Made by a program: the position numbers and the translations under genes. From Trametes villosa (taxonomy: Eukaryota; Basidiomycota; Agaricomycetes; Polyporales; Polyporaceae), in contig PUDQ02000085.1 of the NCBI GenBank assembly GCA_002964805.2, positions 62,001 to 126,000 of the forward strand: 64,000 bases of DNA. Reading direction: 5' to 3'. Positions 1 to 15,731 of this stretch are shown one piece after another. Position 1 is the first letter of the stretch; every line of letters starts with the position of its first letter. A model generated the notes under the pieces. The model searched no databases, was not told the DNA's origin, and saw nothing but the letters and a program-made list of their open reading frames with translations.

Positions 1-1550
1 GACCACTCCCGCCGCATCCCGCTCCAGTCGTCATTCGTCCGCTCCTCCGCGTCCTCCGCGCCCCGCCAGATGCAGCACTACTCGTCCCAGGCTCTCCCCT
101 CGTCCTATCGCTCGACGTTCTCCATGGACTCCTCCTCGTCCTCCGGCACCGGCTCCTACGCCCAGGGCGGCAGCCCGCTAGGCTCCCCGTACGAGGTCCC
201 CAGCACCGAGATGCAGCAGTCCGCAGTCAGTGGCGGGCAGCCGTTCCACTCGGAGGCGTACCCGCAGTCGTGGCCCCAGGTCGCCCAGCCGTCCCAGAGC
301 CAGTACGCCGATCCCTACGCCGCCGGGTCTTACGACCTCCCGCACTCCGCGCCGTCGGCGTCCACGGTCGACGCGAACATCATGCAGGGCGTGAAGGCGG
401 AGGACAGCTTCGAGTCGTACGGCGGCACTACCGGGGGCATCTACCTCGCTCCGTACGCCGACCAGCTGCAGACATCGACCTCCATGCCAGACCACCAGGG
501 CTCGATTCCCGCCTACGCCATGTCCCAGTACTCCCCCGAGGTCGTCTCCCAGCAGTCCCTCGGCTACGGATACACCGCCGAGCCACAGTCCCACCCGTCG
601 AGCGCAGAAGTGGCCACCATGTCGCCGTACCTGCTCACGAACCCCGCCCAGCTGCAATACCCGGACGAGGACATGCCGCGCTACGTGAACCCGACGCAGG
701 TCTCGCCCGCGATCTCGCCCATGTCGCCGTACGCGCAGCTGCAGGAGCTGCCGCAGGACCAGAGCTGCGACCCGCGCTTCACGCTCGCGGGCGCGCTCCA
801 CGGCGCGCACGGCGGCGCGAGCCCCTCCGACCGCGACGCGGACAGCAGCATGGGCGGCTCGCCCGCGCTCAGCCACGCGCACGCCGCCACCTCCGCGCCC
901 ATCCCCGTGCCGGCGCGCAAGCGCACGCGGGCGGTGAGCTTCACGAGCGCGTCCTCGGACGAGGAGCCGCTCGGGTCGAGCGGCGAGTCCGAGCACGACG
1001 AGGACGGCGAGGGCGAGGACGACGAGTACGTGCAGCACTCCCCGCGCACGCGCCGCCGCGGGCTCTCGACGTCGTCCGCGTCGCCGTCGACGTCGACCGG
1101 CTCGTTCTCGATGGCGCGCCGCCTCGCGCCGCCGGTGCCCGTGCCGAACCTGACGAAGAAGAGCCGCGGGCGCCGGGTGCCCACCGCACAGCAGGTTGGG
1201 GGCCAGGGAGCTACGCAGAAGGTATGTCTGTCTCCCGCTTCATTCTTCGGTACGGAGGCTCACACGCCCGTGCGTCTAGCGCATGTACATGTGCAAGGTG
1301 CCTGGGTGCAACAAGTGTTTCGCCCGCGGCGAGCACCTGAAGCGCCACGTCCGGAGCATACACACGAACGAGAAGCGTGAGTGGCCCTCTCCTACGCCCC
1401 GTGCTCCGGTGCTGACCGTGCTCCGTTGGCTGTGCAGCGCACAAGTGTCCGTACCCCGGATGCGGCAAGGACTTCAGCCGCCACGACAACCTCGGGCAGC
1501 ACATGCGCGTGCACAAGGGCTACGTCGCGCCCAAGGCCGGCCGGCTCTGA
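1..1550 (+). CDS. C2H2 zinc-finger transcription factor, 5' end possibly outside the window
   Basis: Likely a sequence-specific nuclear regulator. Exons are 70-1221 (from the first ATG), 1280-1376 and 1438-1550, giving 453 residues. The frame stays open from base 70 back to base 1, so the true start may lie upstream. Residues 1-384 are low-complexity, rich in Ser, Pro, Gln and Tyr, with an acidic Glu/Asp patch near residues 300-325. The last 70 residues hold two classical fingers, C-x4-C-x12-H-x4-H then C-x4-C-x12-H-x3-H, joined by a TNEKP linker. Both introns lie in the finger region and restore the linker exactly. The C-terminal finger pair resembles Msn2/Msn4-like and other fungal C2H2 regulators of stress or development, but the rest is too divergent to name an orthologue. 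The family call is secure; the biological role is unknown. Confidence 0.85.
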
Positions 1551-4500
1551 GTGCGCGCCGCGCCCGGGCCTCCGTTATTTTGCCACCGTTCAACATGGGG
1601 TCTCCAGTCTGTATGGGTTAGACGGGGGCGGCGCGTAGTACGTGCCGCCCCCGCAGCGCCGGCCCCCGGCGTGTCACGTCTCGCGATGATTTTTCTTACG
1701 GCCTCTGGTCTTTCCGGTTTACACGATCATTATTCCCAGTCACGTTCGGCCCTCCGTCTCTCCGTTCCGCCTCCATGTCTCTCTGTTTAGGCTCCCGCCG
1801 CGCACTGTATCCCCCCCTCCGGACTTTGGATGTATCATGTCCCTGCTCGTGCTCCTCCTCTGTATCGTCTATCCCCCGCTGTATTCTTATCCGGAACCCG
1901 TGTTACAGTATGCGAACGGCTTATGCCAGTTTATGCCCATGCCCACCGCCCGCTTGCTCGCCTGCCGCACGATCCCGTCTAAGCACCATTATGCGCTGAC
2001 CAGGAGCCGAATAAGCACTGGCTTGTCGCCCCAGACCGATGGCTCCCGTGCGCGGACCCCCTATTCCAGTCAGCCCGCCACCGTGCTCGGTCCCGCGGCT
2101 GGGTTATGGGCAGCTGGTCGTGTCATCCGCGCGCGTGCGCCGTCCGTACGCTGGGACCGCGCCCGATCCGCCGTTCGCCCCGCCGCCCCGGCAGCCAGGG
2201 TACTGCACCCGCCCCCGCCGCGTCCGCGTCGCAGTCACCCCCAATTACTAGTGCTGTAACCGTCCGCTCTGATTTCTGCTGCACCTTGCGCCTCGAAATA
2301 CAAATGCGCGCACCCGACGACATCGTTTGCGTCATCGCCAGCCGCCACCGCGCTCGAGGCTCGCGCTAGCACGAGATATGCGCAGTTGAGGCCCGCTCAG
2401 CTGGCCAGGCGCGGGCACCGGCCGGGCGGCGCGCGCGCGTCCGAGTCCGGGGTCGGGCGACTCTCAGCTGGCTGGCGTGAACTGTCGACGGGCAGGCGGG
2501 CGGGGTCGGCGCGGCACATGCAGGCAGATCGGCGAGCAAGGCCGCACCGCCTCGCGGAGTCGCGGATAAGAGGCGTGCCCCCGATCGACGCTGTCAAGGG
2601 CCGATCGCGATTGCGATTTGACCAGGTGCGGTGCGATTGCGCCTCACGAAGGCTTGTCAGGCTCAGCGTCAGCCGTTCCCGTCAGCTCGGCCGCTCGGTG
2701 GGGCCTGCGCACGTTCGCACTGCGTTCGGCTTGGAATTCGGTTCGCGAGCAGGCCTAATCGATACTTGCCTTGGCTGCCGGCTTTGGGAGGCTGGGGTTA
2801 TCATATGCTTCTTCTTGTGCGCGCCACGGCCGATCGTGCAGTTGTGTTTCTGCGGACGGCCGTGTCAGCTTCTGTCAGCGTGAACGGTTGAGAGCCTTCT
2901 GGCGTGCGGGCGGCGGCGCGCATGGAGTGCACGCGCAAGAACAGCGCACGCCAGCCGCTAGAAATCCCCACAGAACGCAGAAACACTCGAAGATCCAGCG
3001 GACGAGGCGGAAAACGGTCAGCACCGTGGTCCGTAGTGCACCCGCCTCCCGAGCCCGCGCCCGCCTCCGAGCTCCGTCCGTCCGCGCCGACTCACCCTCC
3101 CGTGGTCATCGATCGTCCCGCGCCGTCCGCTCGCGCCGCGTCGTTCTCGGACAGCCCGCACGGCGCGGACGCCCCGCCCTTTGCTCCCGCCCGGCCAATT
3201 GAATCCAGTCGCTCGATTGCCAGCCCCCCGCCCGTCCCCGTGTCCGACCCCAGCGCACGCCCTCCCGACCCCGACCCGCCCCGCACGAGACGGCTCGCCT
3301 CCCGATCGGGAGGCCGCTCGCGCGCTGGAGCCAGAACCAGAACCAGAACCAGAGCTAGAGCACCCGGCCGGGGACGTGGACCCTGCATGTCACCCCGCCC
3401 CGGGCGCGGCGCGATCGGGGGGCGGCCCCGTGCCTCGCTGGACGGTGCCGGGGCGGGGCGCACGCCGCCGCGCGTGACGCGCGGGCTTGGCCCGATAATT
3501 GATCATTGTGCCGCCGACGCCTCCACGGGCCACTGGCACGGGTGTGTCATTTGTGCTCCGGCGTCGGAGGGAGCGTAGGACGGGCGGGGCGTCGCGAGGG
3601 CCGGCGTGCGCAGTGTGCCTCTGTGCCTGCACGGCGGGACGGGCACTCGGCGCACTCAGCACTGTGACTGTGCTCGGCACTGCGCATCGTCGGCGTGGAT
3701 CTTGACTCTCGAGCTTGGGCCCCGGCGGACCATGGCGTCGGCCACGTCGCCAGCGGCGGCGGCGGCGGGCCACGGTGCGTTCCTGGGTGCCGGTCTCAGG
3801 TTTTCTCGAGCGCCGCGCGTTCTTCTGACGCGCCCGCGTGCGCAGGTCGTTTTGGCTTTCGTGGCGCGGTCGGTGCCTTGGAAGTCTGTTTTTGCCGTCG
3901 CCCTGAACTCCGCGGTCCCGGACCTCGAAGGTCATGGAGTTCCACCCTTGAAACGCCTCGAAAGCGTTGGTCTATTGTCTTGCGGCGCTCGCTGGGATCT
4001 CGCGTGCTGTTGTTGCCTCGAATACCGGGCCTGATCGCATCTGCTTGCGAGCGTCGCGGTCCTGGAACTATAATATGCCGTCACTTGCCCGGTTACATGT
4101 CTCACTTCGGTTTGTTCAAGGCCATACGCAGCTTCAATCGCAGACACATGAGTCTGCTCTCCGGTGTGTATGGACGGCTTGATAACGGACAATCGTACAT
4201 CGATTACTTTGTACACAGCTATGGTATCCTGTAAATCATAAAAGCGGAGGCTGCAATTGTCAGCCGCAAGGGGAGGCGTGATCAGAATAAGAGTGACAGG
4301 ACCAGTTCGATCCAACTATGCTCACATAGGTAGCCCAGCGGACGCTGCACAGCTTGCGCCAGTAACGGCCGGCGTCACAACTACACCACGCGACGGCGGC
4401 TGACCGTTGGTGGATGCGGGCGCAAGCAGAGCCGAGACTAATCGGGTTCGGGTTGGGGCGGGAGCGACGACATATGCGGATTAGACGGGAAGCGCCGAGA

Positions 4501-4616
4501 CGGCAGATCGGCGGGGTGGACGACACGGAATGGAGAGGCTGGGAGAGGCGGTAGGATCGAGGGAACACAGACGGAGCGCTGCGGGGTTAACGCCATGCGG
4601 GTAGCGTGCCTCGAGG
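1551..4616. other. 3 kb gene-free interval, GC-rich
   Basis: I see no convincing gene here. The open frames are Arg/Pro/Ala-rich, which is typical of GC-rich non-coding DNA, and no splice chain gives a recognisable protein. The first few hundred bases are probably the 3' UTR of the zinc-finger gene. A short run of four CCAGAA/CCAGAG units lies at about 3331-3354. The end next to 4616 is the 3' flank of centrin. Confidence 0.5.
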
Positions 4617-5352
4617 CTACGCGTCGTCTGTCATGATGGCGAAGAATTCTTGTTCGTTGATTTCGCCATCCTGGTCGAGATCGAACTCGTCTATCATCGC
4701 CTGACTGGGAGAGGAAGACGCGTTGGGTTAGCGCTGTGCACTCGCGTTTCAGGGTGCTCTCAGACATAGAGCACCCGAGGTCCGGTGTCGAACCGAGGTG
4801 CTAAAGACTCACAGCTCGTCGTCCTCTAACCGATCCCCAATTTCCTTTGCTACGCGCCGCAGGTTGCGTAGGCTGATCTTGCCCGTGTTGTCGTCGTCAA
4901 AGAGCTGGAATGCGCGGCGAATCTCCTCCATTGGGTCTCGCGCCAAGATACGTTCGCTCACTGCGTACGGTAGGACACGTTATGTCGCGGTTTGAAGTAG
5001 ATATAGCGGGTGAATTCGTCAGCAAAGCCTCTCATAACGCACTAAACCTTTATGGCGTGCATAGTTGACAGAGAGACGTACTGATTTTGGCAAAGTCCTC
5101 GAAATCCATCAGCCCATGTCCCGACTTGTCGTGGTCTCGCAGAATCTTCAACACCTCCGCCTTCTTGAGATCGAACCCCAAGGCGCGCATTGCAACCTTG
5201 AGTTCGTGATAGTCTACGCATCCGTCTTTGTCCGTGTCGAAGAGCTCGAACGCCTCCTTGATCTCCTGCTTCTGCTCGTCCGTGAGCTCGGGGCGTGTGC
5301 GCGACCGCCGCGCGGTGGCTTTCTGAGCCGCAGAGGTAGAGTACATCGCCAA
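4617..5352 (-). CDS. CDC31: Centrin / caltractin (Cdc31-like EF-hand protein)
   Basis: A calcium-binding protein of the spindle pole body/centrosome and of nuclear pore-associated complexes. Exons are 5082-5352, 4813-4960 and 4704-4617, giving 168 residues, the usual centrin size. A short basic N-terminus is followed by four EF-hands. The first loop begins DTDKDG at about residue 39; the second is DHDKSGHG; the third is DDDNTGK; the fourth, DLDQDGEIN, begins at about residue 148. The linker [12 protein letters not shown] is formed across the first splice and matches the centrin family. The first and fourth loops have good Ca2+ ligands, while the middle two look weaker. A second in-frame ATG two codons in (5346) is an alternative start. 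The gene is divergent from the xanthine dioxygenase gene, sharing a 435 bp intergenic region. Confidence 0.93.
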
Positions 5353-5787
5353 GTAGTAAAAAGTGTCTCCGTAAGTGCAAGTATAGCTTCAAAGACGCGT
5401 CAAAGTAGAGTTCCACGCGAGACAGGCGGAGGGCAAGAGAGAGGAGGAGTGAGACGTGTTGGACGCGTCGACGCGTTTTCCGTAAAGGTCGGCGTTGTTC
5501 GCCACGTGCCAGCCACGCGCCTAGACCCTAACCTAGGGCCACACAAACCGCGGCGCGGTGATTCGTATCATCTTATCTTATCTACCCCGCATTCCATGCT
5601 TAATGGCTGGGGCGAGGCCGGCACGGCTGAAGACCCGACGGCGACTGCAAGGATGATGATAAGCAGCAGGAGCCTCTTAATCCGCTGCCTTCCGCGACGG
5701 CGACAGACGATTTGCGACCCCCTCTTTGCCCGCGCTGACCACGCTCTCCGCACGACTGTGAAGCTTCATACCTCCGCGAGACGAGAC
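5353..5787. promoter_or_regulatory. Divergent promoter region: centrin / xanthine dioxygenase
   Basis: This 435 bp interval separates two divergent genes. At 5572-5582 two overlapping CTTATC motifs read as GATAAGATAAG on the minus strand, preceded by A on that strand. These are good matches to the HGATAR site of AreA-type GATA factors, about 205 bp before the dioxygenase start. At 5525-5533 lies ACCCTAACC, a telobox-like motif. The assignment to nitrogen control is inference from the motif plus the neighbouring purine-catabolism gene. Confidence 0.45.
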
Positions 5788-7264
5788 ATGGCTATTGAGA
5801 CCGCGCCGCTGCCCGTGCCCCCGACTGCCGACGCGGCGAAGCTCAAGGACTTTGGCAGGGAGGTCAAGGGCGTGCACCCGGGCAAATTGACCCCAGAGGA
5901 GTTCAAAGAGATCCATGACCTTCTGTACAAGGTTCATACACAGAGAGACTGTGCGTGGAGTGCGTGCTAACGGCGTACACCTTCAGCACGGAGCCCTGCT
6001 CTTCCGAGACGTCGACTTCACCCCCGAGCAGCAGTATGCTCTAACTAAGGTGAGCTACAATTCGCTCATCCTTGTGGCAGAGATCGTAACAGAAGTCGTA
6101 CAGGCATTCGATCCCACATCGGGGACCTATGGTCATGGGAATAAGAAGACCGAGGGCGAGAAGAAGTCCATCCTTCACCCTGACCTGAAGACCATCCCTC
6201 GCGTGCCCCAGGTACAGCTCATCGGCAACGGTGTGGTGTACGACCACGAAGGCCTGGCAGAGGCCAAGCTCAAGCATCCCTCTCACACTACCTTCCACAA
6301 GACCCGCGTTTCGCCTGAAGACGAGGAGAAGGGCATTACCCGCTTTTACCGTTGGCATATTGACGCCGCGCTATACGACCTCTCGCCACCAAAGGTGACT
6401 ACTCTTTATGGAGTCACCGTTCCGAAGGGCGAGCGTCAGCGTGTTCGGTACGACGATGGCACGGGAGACGAACTCGATGTTCCGCTCGGCACTACTGCGT
6501 TCGTGGATGGAAGGAATATGTTCGCCATTCTTCCTCCAGAACTGAAGAGCGTGGCTGTTCGGACGAAGGTCAAGTACTCTCCCCACCCCTACGTGTGGAT
6601 GGCGCCCGCACACGCACTGTCGACCGGTCTCGGCATCATGTCGGAGGGCTTGGAGATGTCGTATGATGAGCTGCCGCCGTGGGAGGAGTCCAAGATCAAG
6701 GTGCTTCCCATGGTGAGCCCGGTTACGTTTCGCTGCCGTGGCATGCGCTGACGTGTCCGCGTAGCTCTGGAAGAACCCCGTTACGGGCGAGCTGCACTTC
6801 CAAGTGCACCCCTGCGGCGTAGCGGAACTTCTGGTCGACCCGCTTCCGTCGGGTGCGAAGCGGGAAGGCGCCCTATTCCCCGACGGTGCGCACTTGAAGG
6901 ACTTGAAGGAGGTCCGGGAGCTGCTGTACAAGATGCAGAGGCCTGCGATCGCGCCGAACGTAAGTTCTCATCGGTACCCACCTGGTCACACGAGCTAAAC
7001 AGCACGCTGGGGTCTTCGCAGTTCATCTACCCTCACGACTGGTGAGTTCGCAGATGCCTATCACGGGTTCTTTTTACTGAGTTTGATGGTGGTGCTGTCT
7101 TTAGGCACGAGCGGGATCTGGTCCTGTTCCACAACCGCGGCGTGCTGCACACGGTGGTGGGCGCGTTCAAGCCGGATCAGGTTCGGGCGTTCCACCAGTG
7201 CAACCTCGCGGCTTCGGACGATCCCAAGGGCCCTTCGGAGGAAGACGTGCAGCAGTGGGCGTGA
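5788..7264 (+). CDS. xanA: Fe(II)/2-oxoglutarate-dependent xanthine dioxygenase (XanA/Xan1 family)
   Basis: Predicted to hydroxylate xanthine to uric acid using Fe(II) and 2-oxoglutarate, the fungal alternative to molybdenum xanthine dehydrogenase in purine catabolism. Exons are 5788-5931, 5987-6049, 6104-6712, 6765-6959, 7022-7041 and 7105-7264, giving 396 residues; exon 5 is only 20 nt. The TauD/TfdA fold signature is clear. The metal motif HxD is in RWHIDAALY (His154, Asp156), the sequence PPKVTTLYG follows, and the distal His plus cosubstrate Arg region is HNRGVLH near residues 353-359. HIDAALYD and the overall length match XanA rather than taurine or sulfonate dioxygenases. Tandem GATAAG sites in the upstream region fit nitrogen regulation. 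The superfamily is certain; the xanthine specificity is inferred by resemblance. Confidence 0.85.
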
Positions 7265-7821
7265 GGGTCGGGCGAGGTACTGCCGGCGGAGACGTCAGCT
7301 GGGATGTAGCGCTACGGTGTACACGGTGTACTACTCTTGCTATCGCATTTCTTGGGTTCCATGTCGCCATCGAAGTTGTTTCTGTCCACAGTCGGATACG
7401 GTGCTCGCGTGAGCTGTTCTATCTTCTGACCTCGCTAGGGCACCGCCGGGGCTGCGGGGTGGCACGGCGCAGCTGAGGAAGCGAAAAATAGCGAGGGACG
7501 GACGCTGCGGAGGTTATTATGGGTTACATCATGTCACGTGGCGGGGGACAGCCCGCTAAGAATAGGACGCTCTTCTGGCTTTTGGGAGGAGACTTCGATA
7601 ACTTATGCGGCCGTCGCTCTGGCGGGACCTGGCCTGATTCCCTCTCTGCTTGCTCCCTTCTTGCGCCGACCTGCGCTGGCACCTGCTCTTCTGCTCTCGC
7701 CGCCATCTGCTTCGCCATCTTTGCGCGGCCCACCTCCACCCTAGACGTACCCCGCGACGGCTGGCACGCGCCGGTGTATACACCACACACGCTTCGATAC
7801 CCACGTAGGCCTCAACTCGCC
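7265..7821. other. Intergenic region before the GH47 gene
   Basis: No gene is seen. A CACGTG E-box is at 7535-7540, about 280 bp upstream of the GH47 start. The part next to 7264 is presumably the 3' UTR of the dioxygenase gene. Confidence 0.5.
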
Positions 7822-10405
7822 ATGGGAGGCTCAGAACTGCGCAAGCGGAGCGCCCCCGCGCCCTCCAAGAAGGACGGGGGCAAGCCAAAGCCAAAGGACG
7901 GTGACGCCACTGTACGTGCAGCATGCTCGTCTCGCGCGCGGTGTGCTGGCTGAGAGAACGCCGGCGCGAATCCAGGGCCATCAAGCTGCCAACCAGGCGC
8001 AGCCTGCGTCGAACGGCGCGCCATACCTCGTGCTCATCCTGCTTTCTGCGTTCGCATACCTTGTGTACCGGGTACGTCGCTGGAGGCCGGGGCACAGGAC
8101 CTGAACGCTTATAGCGCGGCGGAAGAACCCCTCCATCGTGACAGAACCGCTCGCAGAGTTCATCGGAACGGAGGTACAGCAGACCGCACCCAGGCTCGCC
8201 AATTTTAGTACAGATGTCGCGAAGCGTGATGCTGTTGTGGCGGCGTTCAAGGTGAGTGCTTCCCACTGATATTGCAAGCAAACGGGTTCATATATTGCTG
8301 CGCAGCATGCATGGCTTGCGTACGGTACGTGCATGGCTTGTGCCTACTCGCGAATTAGGACTAATGGAAGCAGAGCGTGATGCTATGGGCGACGACGAAT
8401 ACCACCCCATAAGCCATGAGGGGACTAATCTCACAGAAGCCGGCGGCATTGGCTACACCGTCGTAGACTCTATAGACACCATGCTCATAATGGGCCTGCA
8501 CGAAGAGTATGCGCGCGCTCGCGACTGGATCGCGAATGAGATGTCGTTCGAACGAGACGCAGAATTCAACACCTTCGAGGTCAGTGAGTCCACTATGCAT
8601 AAGCTACATTGGTTAGCTCATTATGTCCAAGACCACTATTCGCGTAATGGGAGGGCTGTTGTCGGCCTACGCGCTCACGAACGATACGATGTTCCTGGAC
8701 AAGGCGACAGATCTCGCGGACCGCATGATGCCAGCCTTCAACACTCCGTCTGGGCTGCCAACCTCGTACATCAACCTTGCTACCCGAGAGGGCTCGAGAA
8801 CTGCGGACAACAAGGGCCTCGTCAGCACTGCGGAGGTTTCGACACTCCAGCTCGAGTTCCGGTACCTGAGCCATCTCACGGGGAATGAGAGCTATTGGAA
8901 TGTCGTTGAGAAGGTCAGTCAATCATCCTTGTTCGGGAGTACTTTATGTTGAAGGGGGACTGTGCAGGTTATGGCGACCATCAAGGAATCCAGTCTGAAT
9001 AATGGCCTCGCGTCAATATTCATGAAGTGAATGCCTGTGCAACTTCTTCAGACATAATTACTGATGCTCTGCGCTAGCCCCGAGGACGGACGGTTCGTCA
9101 TGTCTGCCATTCGCCTTGGGTCGCGTGGAGACTCGTATTACGAATACCTCTTGTAAGTCATTGCGCGTGCTGGCTATACTGGGAGATGCTAACCCCGTCC
9201 AGGAAGCAATATATCCAGACTGTGAGTACCGTGCTATACGACGCATGCGACGGTATTTGATTTCCCCCGTAGAATTATTCAGAACCGGTCTACAAAGAGG
9301 TAGGCACACTTCAAGGGGCTCAGCCGTCCATGTGGCTGACAGCGCGAATCCCCATAGATGTACGACTTCGCGATCGACGGTGTCCAGGACCACCTCATCA
9401 AGAAGAGTCAACTGGCGCGCTTGACATACACTGCCGAACTCATACCCGAGCGCTCCAACTCAGGCAAAGTGTACGCCTATCTCCACCCCCCCCCCCGGCC
9501 TATGTAACACTAACACCCTGCTCTAGCTCTTGGCGACTGCAGCCCAAGCAAGACCACCTCATCTGCTTCTTCGGCGGCTCCCTCATGCTCGGGGCCGTCA
9601 CCACCGGTGCCAAGCAGCCCGTCTCGATACCCCCACATACCCACCACTTGAATTCCCGGGGCCTGCGCGACTGGAAGACAGGCGTTGAGCTGATCGAGAC
9701 GTGCATGCGCACGCACGAGACCGCGACGGGCCTCTCCCCCGAGATTGTCCATTTCCGGATACCGAGCGACGGGCTCTCTGGGGCGAACATGCCGAACGAC
9801 TGGTATATCAAGGGTGCAAAGTGCGTCTTCATGCCCTATCTCAGCGGACGAGCTGGCTGATTGCGTGTGCTGCGAATAGACCTGGCCGCCCCGCGCCGTA
9901 CGACGCGCGGTACATCCTGCGCCCAGAGACGGTCGAGTCGCTGTTCATCGCGTACCGCCTGACGGGCGACGAGCGGTACCGCAAGTACGGCTGGCAGATC
10001 TTCGAGGCCATTGAGCAACACTGCAAGATCGAGACGGGCGGGTACGCGAGTATCCTGAACGTCGACCAGGTGCCCGTGGTGCACGAGGACAAGATGGAAA
10101 CGTTCCTCATGGTGAGTTCTTGTAAGATTGTTGCGTGTTGGGGTGCTGATTTCTGCGGAACAGAGCGAAACGTTGAAGTACTTGTACTTGCTCTTCGAGG
10201 ACGACAGCGTGCTGCCGCTATCCAGTACGCGCCCGACATTTAACTTCCCGTATTCCATACTGACATGTACCGTTCAGAATACGTCTTCAACACCGAGGTA
10301 CGCTCTGGGAAGCCCTTCACCCGCTTTCGCCGCATTCTGACTAACATTCCTTCACAGGCGCACCCATTACCCATCATCTTCCCGAGCCGCCATGCGAACT
10401 TCTAG
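7822..10405 (+). CDS. GH47 class I mannosyl-oligosaccharide 1,2-alpha-mannosidase
   Basis: Trims alpha-1,2-mannose from N-glycans in the ER or Golgi. It is a 16-exon model: 7822-7911, 7976-8071, 8126-8251, 8306-8324, 8374-8579, 8632-8913, 8968-9026, 9078-9152, 9203-9221, 9273-9299, 9358-9470, 9527-9820, 9880-10111, 10164-10224, 10278-10297 and 10358-10405; 588 residues. A lysine-rich cytosolic tail precedes one hydrophobic segment (about residues 46-61), giving a type II anchor. Family signatures are ERDAMGDDEY, DSIDTMLIMGL, RPETVESLF and the C-terminal TEAHPLPI with its Ca2+-ligand Thr. Exons 4, 9 and 15 are only 19-20 nt. The acceptors before exons 3 and 6 read AAG rather than the usual CAG/TAG; the one at 8125 is the least certain junction, and exon 3 could begin slightly differently. 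Placement in ER rather than Golgi is not decided. Confidence 0.93.
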
Positions 10406-10948
10406 TCGTTTGCCCGAGCGTGCCTCGCGCTGTAGCTGCTAGCCCCGCACATCTGTTCTTGTGTACCCGTACCCGCACTATTCCCGCTGTTCCGCTATTT
10501 ATCGCTATCCACACACTGGATCCCGCACATGTCACGCTCGTATCGCGCAAGACGGCTGTCTGAAGAGAACACGGGTCTTCATAAGCTTCATTCCCGCCGG
10601 GTCCGAGTCTGGGTCTGGGTCTCCGAGCATGGAACATGCATTACACCGAGGTAGGCTGGTATCAGTACAATTCATATCGTACATGGAGCATTCGTTGCGC
10701 ATTACAGAAGACGGTGAGCGGTATCGTACGGTCGTTACTCGTTACTAGTTGTGTGTTATCTGGCTATGGCTCTGTTGCTTGCACTACGGTCCGACGTCGG
10801 ATCATCTAGCAGTCCTTCCTAGCACGTATTCGTACACCTTTCCTTCTTAACTTATACCACTATCTCTGTCCGGCAGCCGTCCAGGGCGGATGGCGGTCCA
10901 GCAATCGTCCGTGGGCCGTGCTGGGGCGTGGGTATCGGTGGGGGTATA
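10406..10948. other. Intergenic region between convergent genes
   Basis: The GH47 gene (+) and a small orphan (-) end towards each other here. I see no third gene, only probable 3' UTR sequence. Confidence 0.5.
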
Positions 10949-11714
10949 TCACGCCGTGCTCGCGACGACGGTCGCGTACGACGGCGCCGGCGCACGCTTC
11001 TCGTCGAGCTCGTCCGCGGAGATGTGCTCCCACGGCTCGTCGAGCTCCGCGTCCTCCGCGACGCAGTCGTCCAGCGCGATCACGACCGGGATCGACGGCA
11101 CCAGCTCGAACTCGCCCGCTACAGACCACGCACCGGTCAGCACTTGCGCAAAGACAGACGGAAGGGGCCGGGAGGGAGGGAGAGAGCTCACCCTTGCTGC
11201 GCCGCGCCTTGGCGGGCTTGACGAGTTGCGCGAGGTGCACCTCGAGCGCGCCGCGCGCGCGCGTCTCGCGCTCAACGACGTCCGCGATGATCTCCTCCAC
11301 GAGCGGCGACCCGGGCGTGCCCGGGGTCGGCGCGAGCGCCGCCCACTCCTTCTCCTTCGGCGTAGGGCGTCGCCCGGAGCCGTCGCGGCAGTGGCGGCAC
11401 GCGGGGTCGGCGAGGCCGGTGCCGGTGGTGGAGGCGGCGCGCTGTCGCTCGCGCTCGGCGCGGTCCTTCGTCTTGCGCGCGCGCTGCCGGTCGCGCTCGT
11501 ACGCGCGCACGGCCTTGCCCAATAGCCCGTCGTTCTCCGCGAGGGGCGGCGGGGAGAGCGCCCGAGCGGGCGGAGACGCGGGGGAGGTCGGCGCGGGCTG
11601 GTCGTCCGCGCGAGGGGATGTGGGCGTAGGCTGAGTGGGTGCGGGGGCGTTGGTGCGCAGGCTGCCGGCGCGCGAGAGGCGGCGGAGCGCGGCGGGGGAG
11701 GTGAAGGCGGGCAT
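10949..11714 (-). CDS. Hypothetical protein, Ser/Pro-rich start and acidic tail
   Basis: Not recognised. Exons are 11192-11714 and 10949-11118, giving 230 residues. The N-terminal 75 residues are Ala/Pro/Ser/Thr-rich. A basic helical stretch follows, with AVRAYERDRQRARKTKD, then CRHC (a possible half zinc site) and a segment VEEIIADVVERETRARG that could form a coiled coil. The C-terminus is acidic, with a block around EDAELDEPWEHI. The intron is 73 nt, and splicing changes frame into the acidic tail, which is only reached in the spliced model. The minus-strand frame is open upstream of 11714, so the start could be earlier, but MPAFTSPAALRR is the first plausible Met after a Pro/His-rich non-coding-looking stretch. 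Composition suggests an intrinsically disordered, possibly nuclear protein. Confidence 0.6.

Positions 11715-15731
<4,017 letters not shown>

Noticed and set aside
2386..3578. Several Arg/Pro-rich frames in the 3 kb gap
   Set aside because: No motif, no splice chain and no codon bias; typical chance frames in GC-rich DNA.
9486..9496. Run of eleven C in an intron of the GH47 gene
   Set aside because: A simple homopolymer in an intron, possibly of variable length or a sequencing weak point; no evidence of function.
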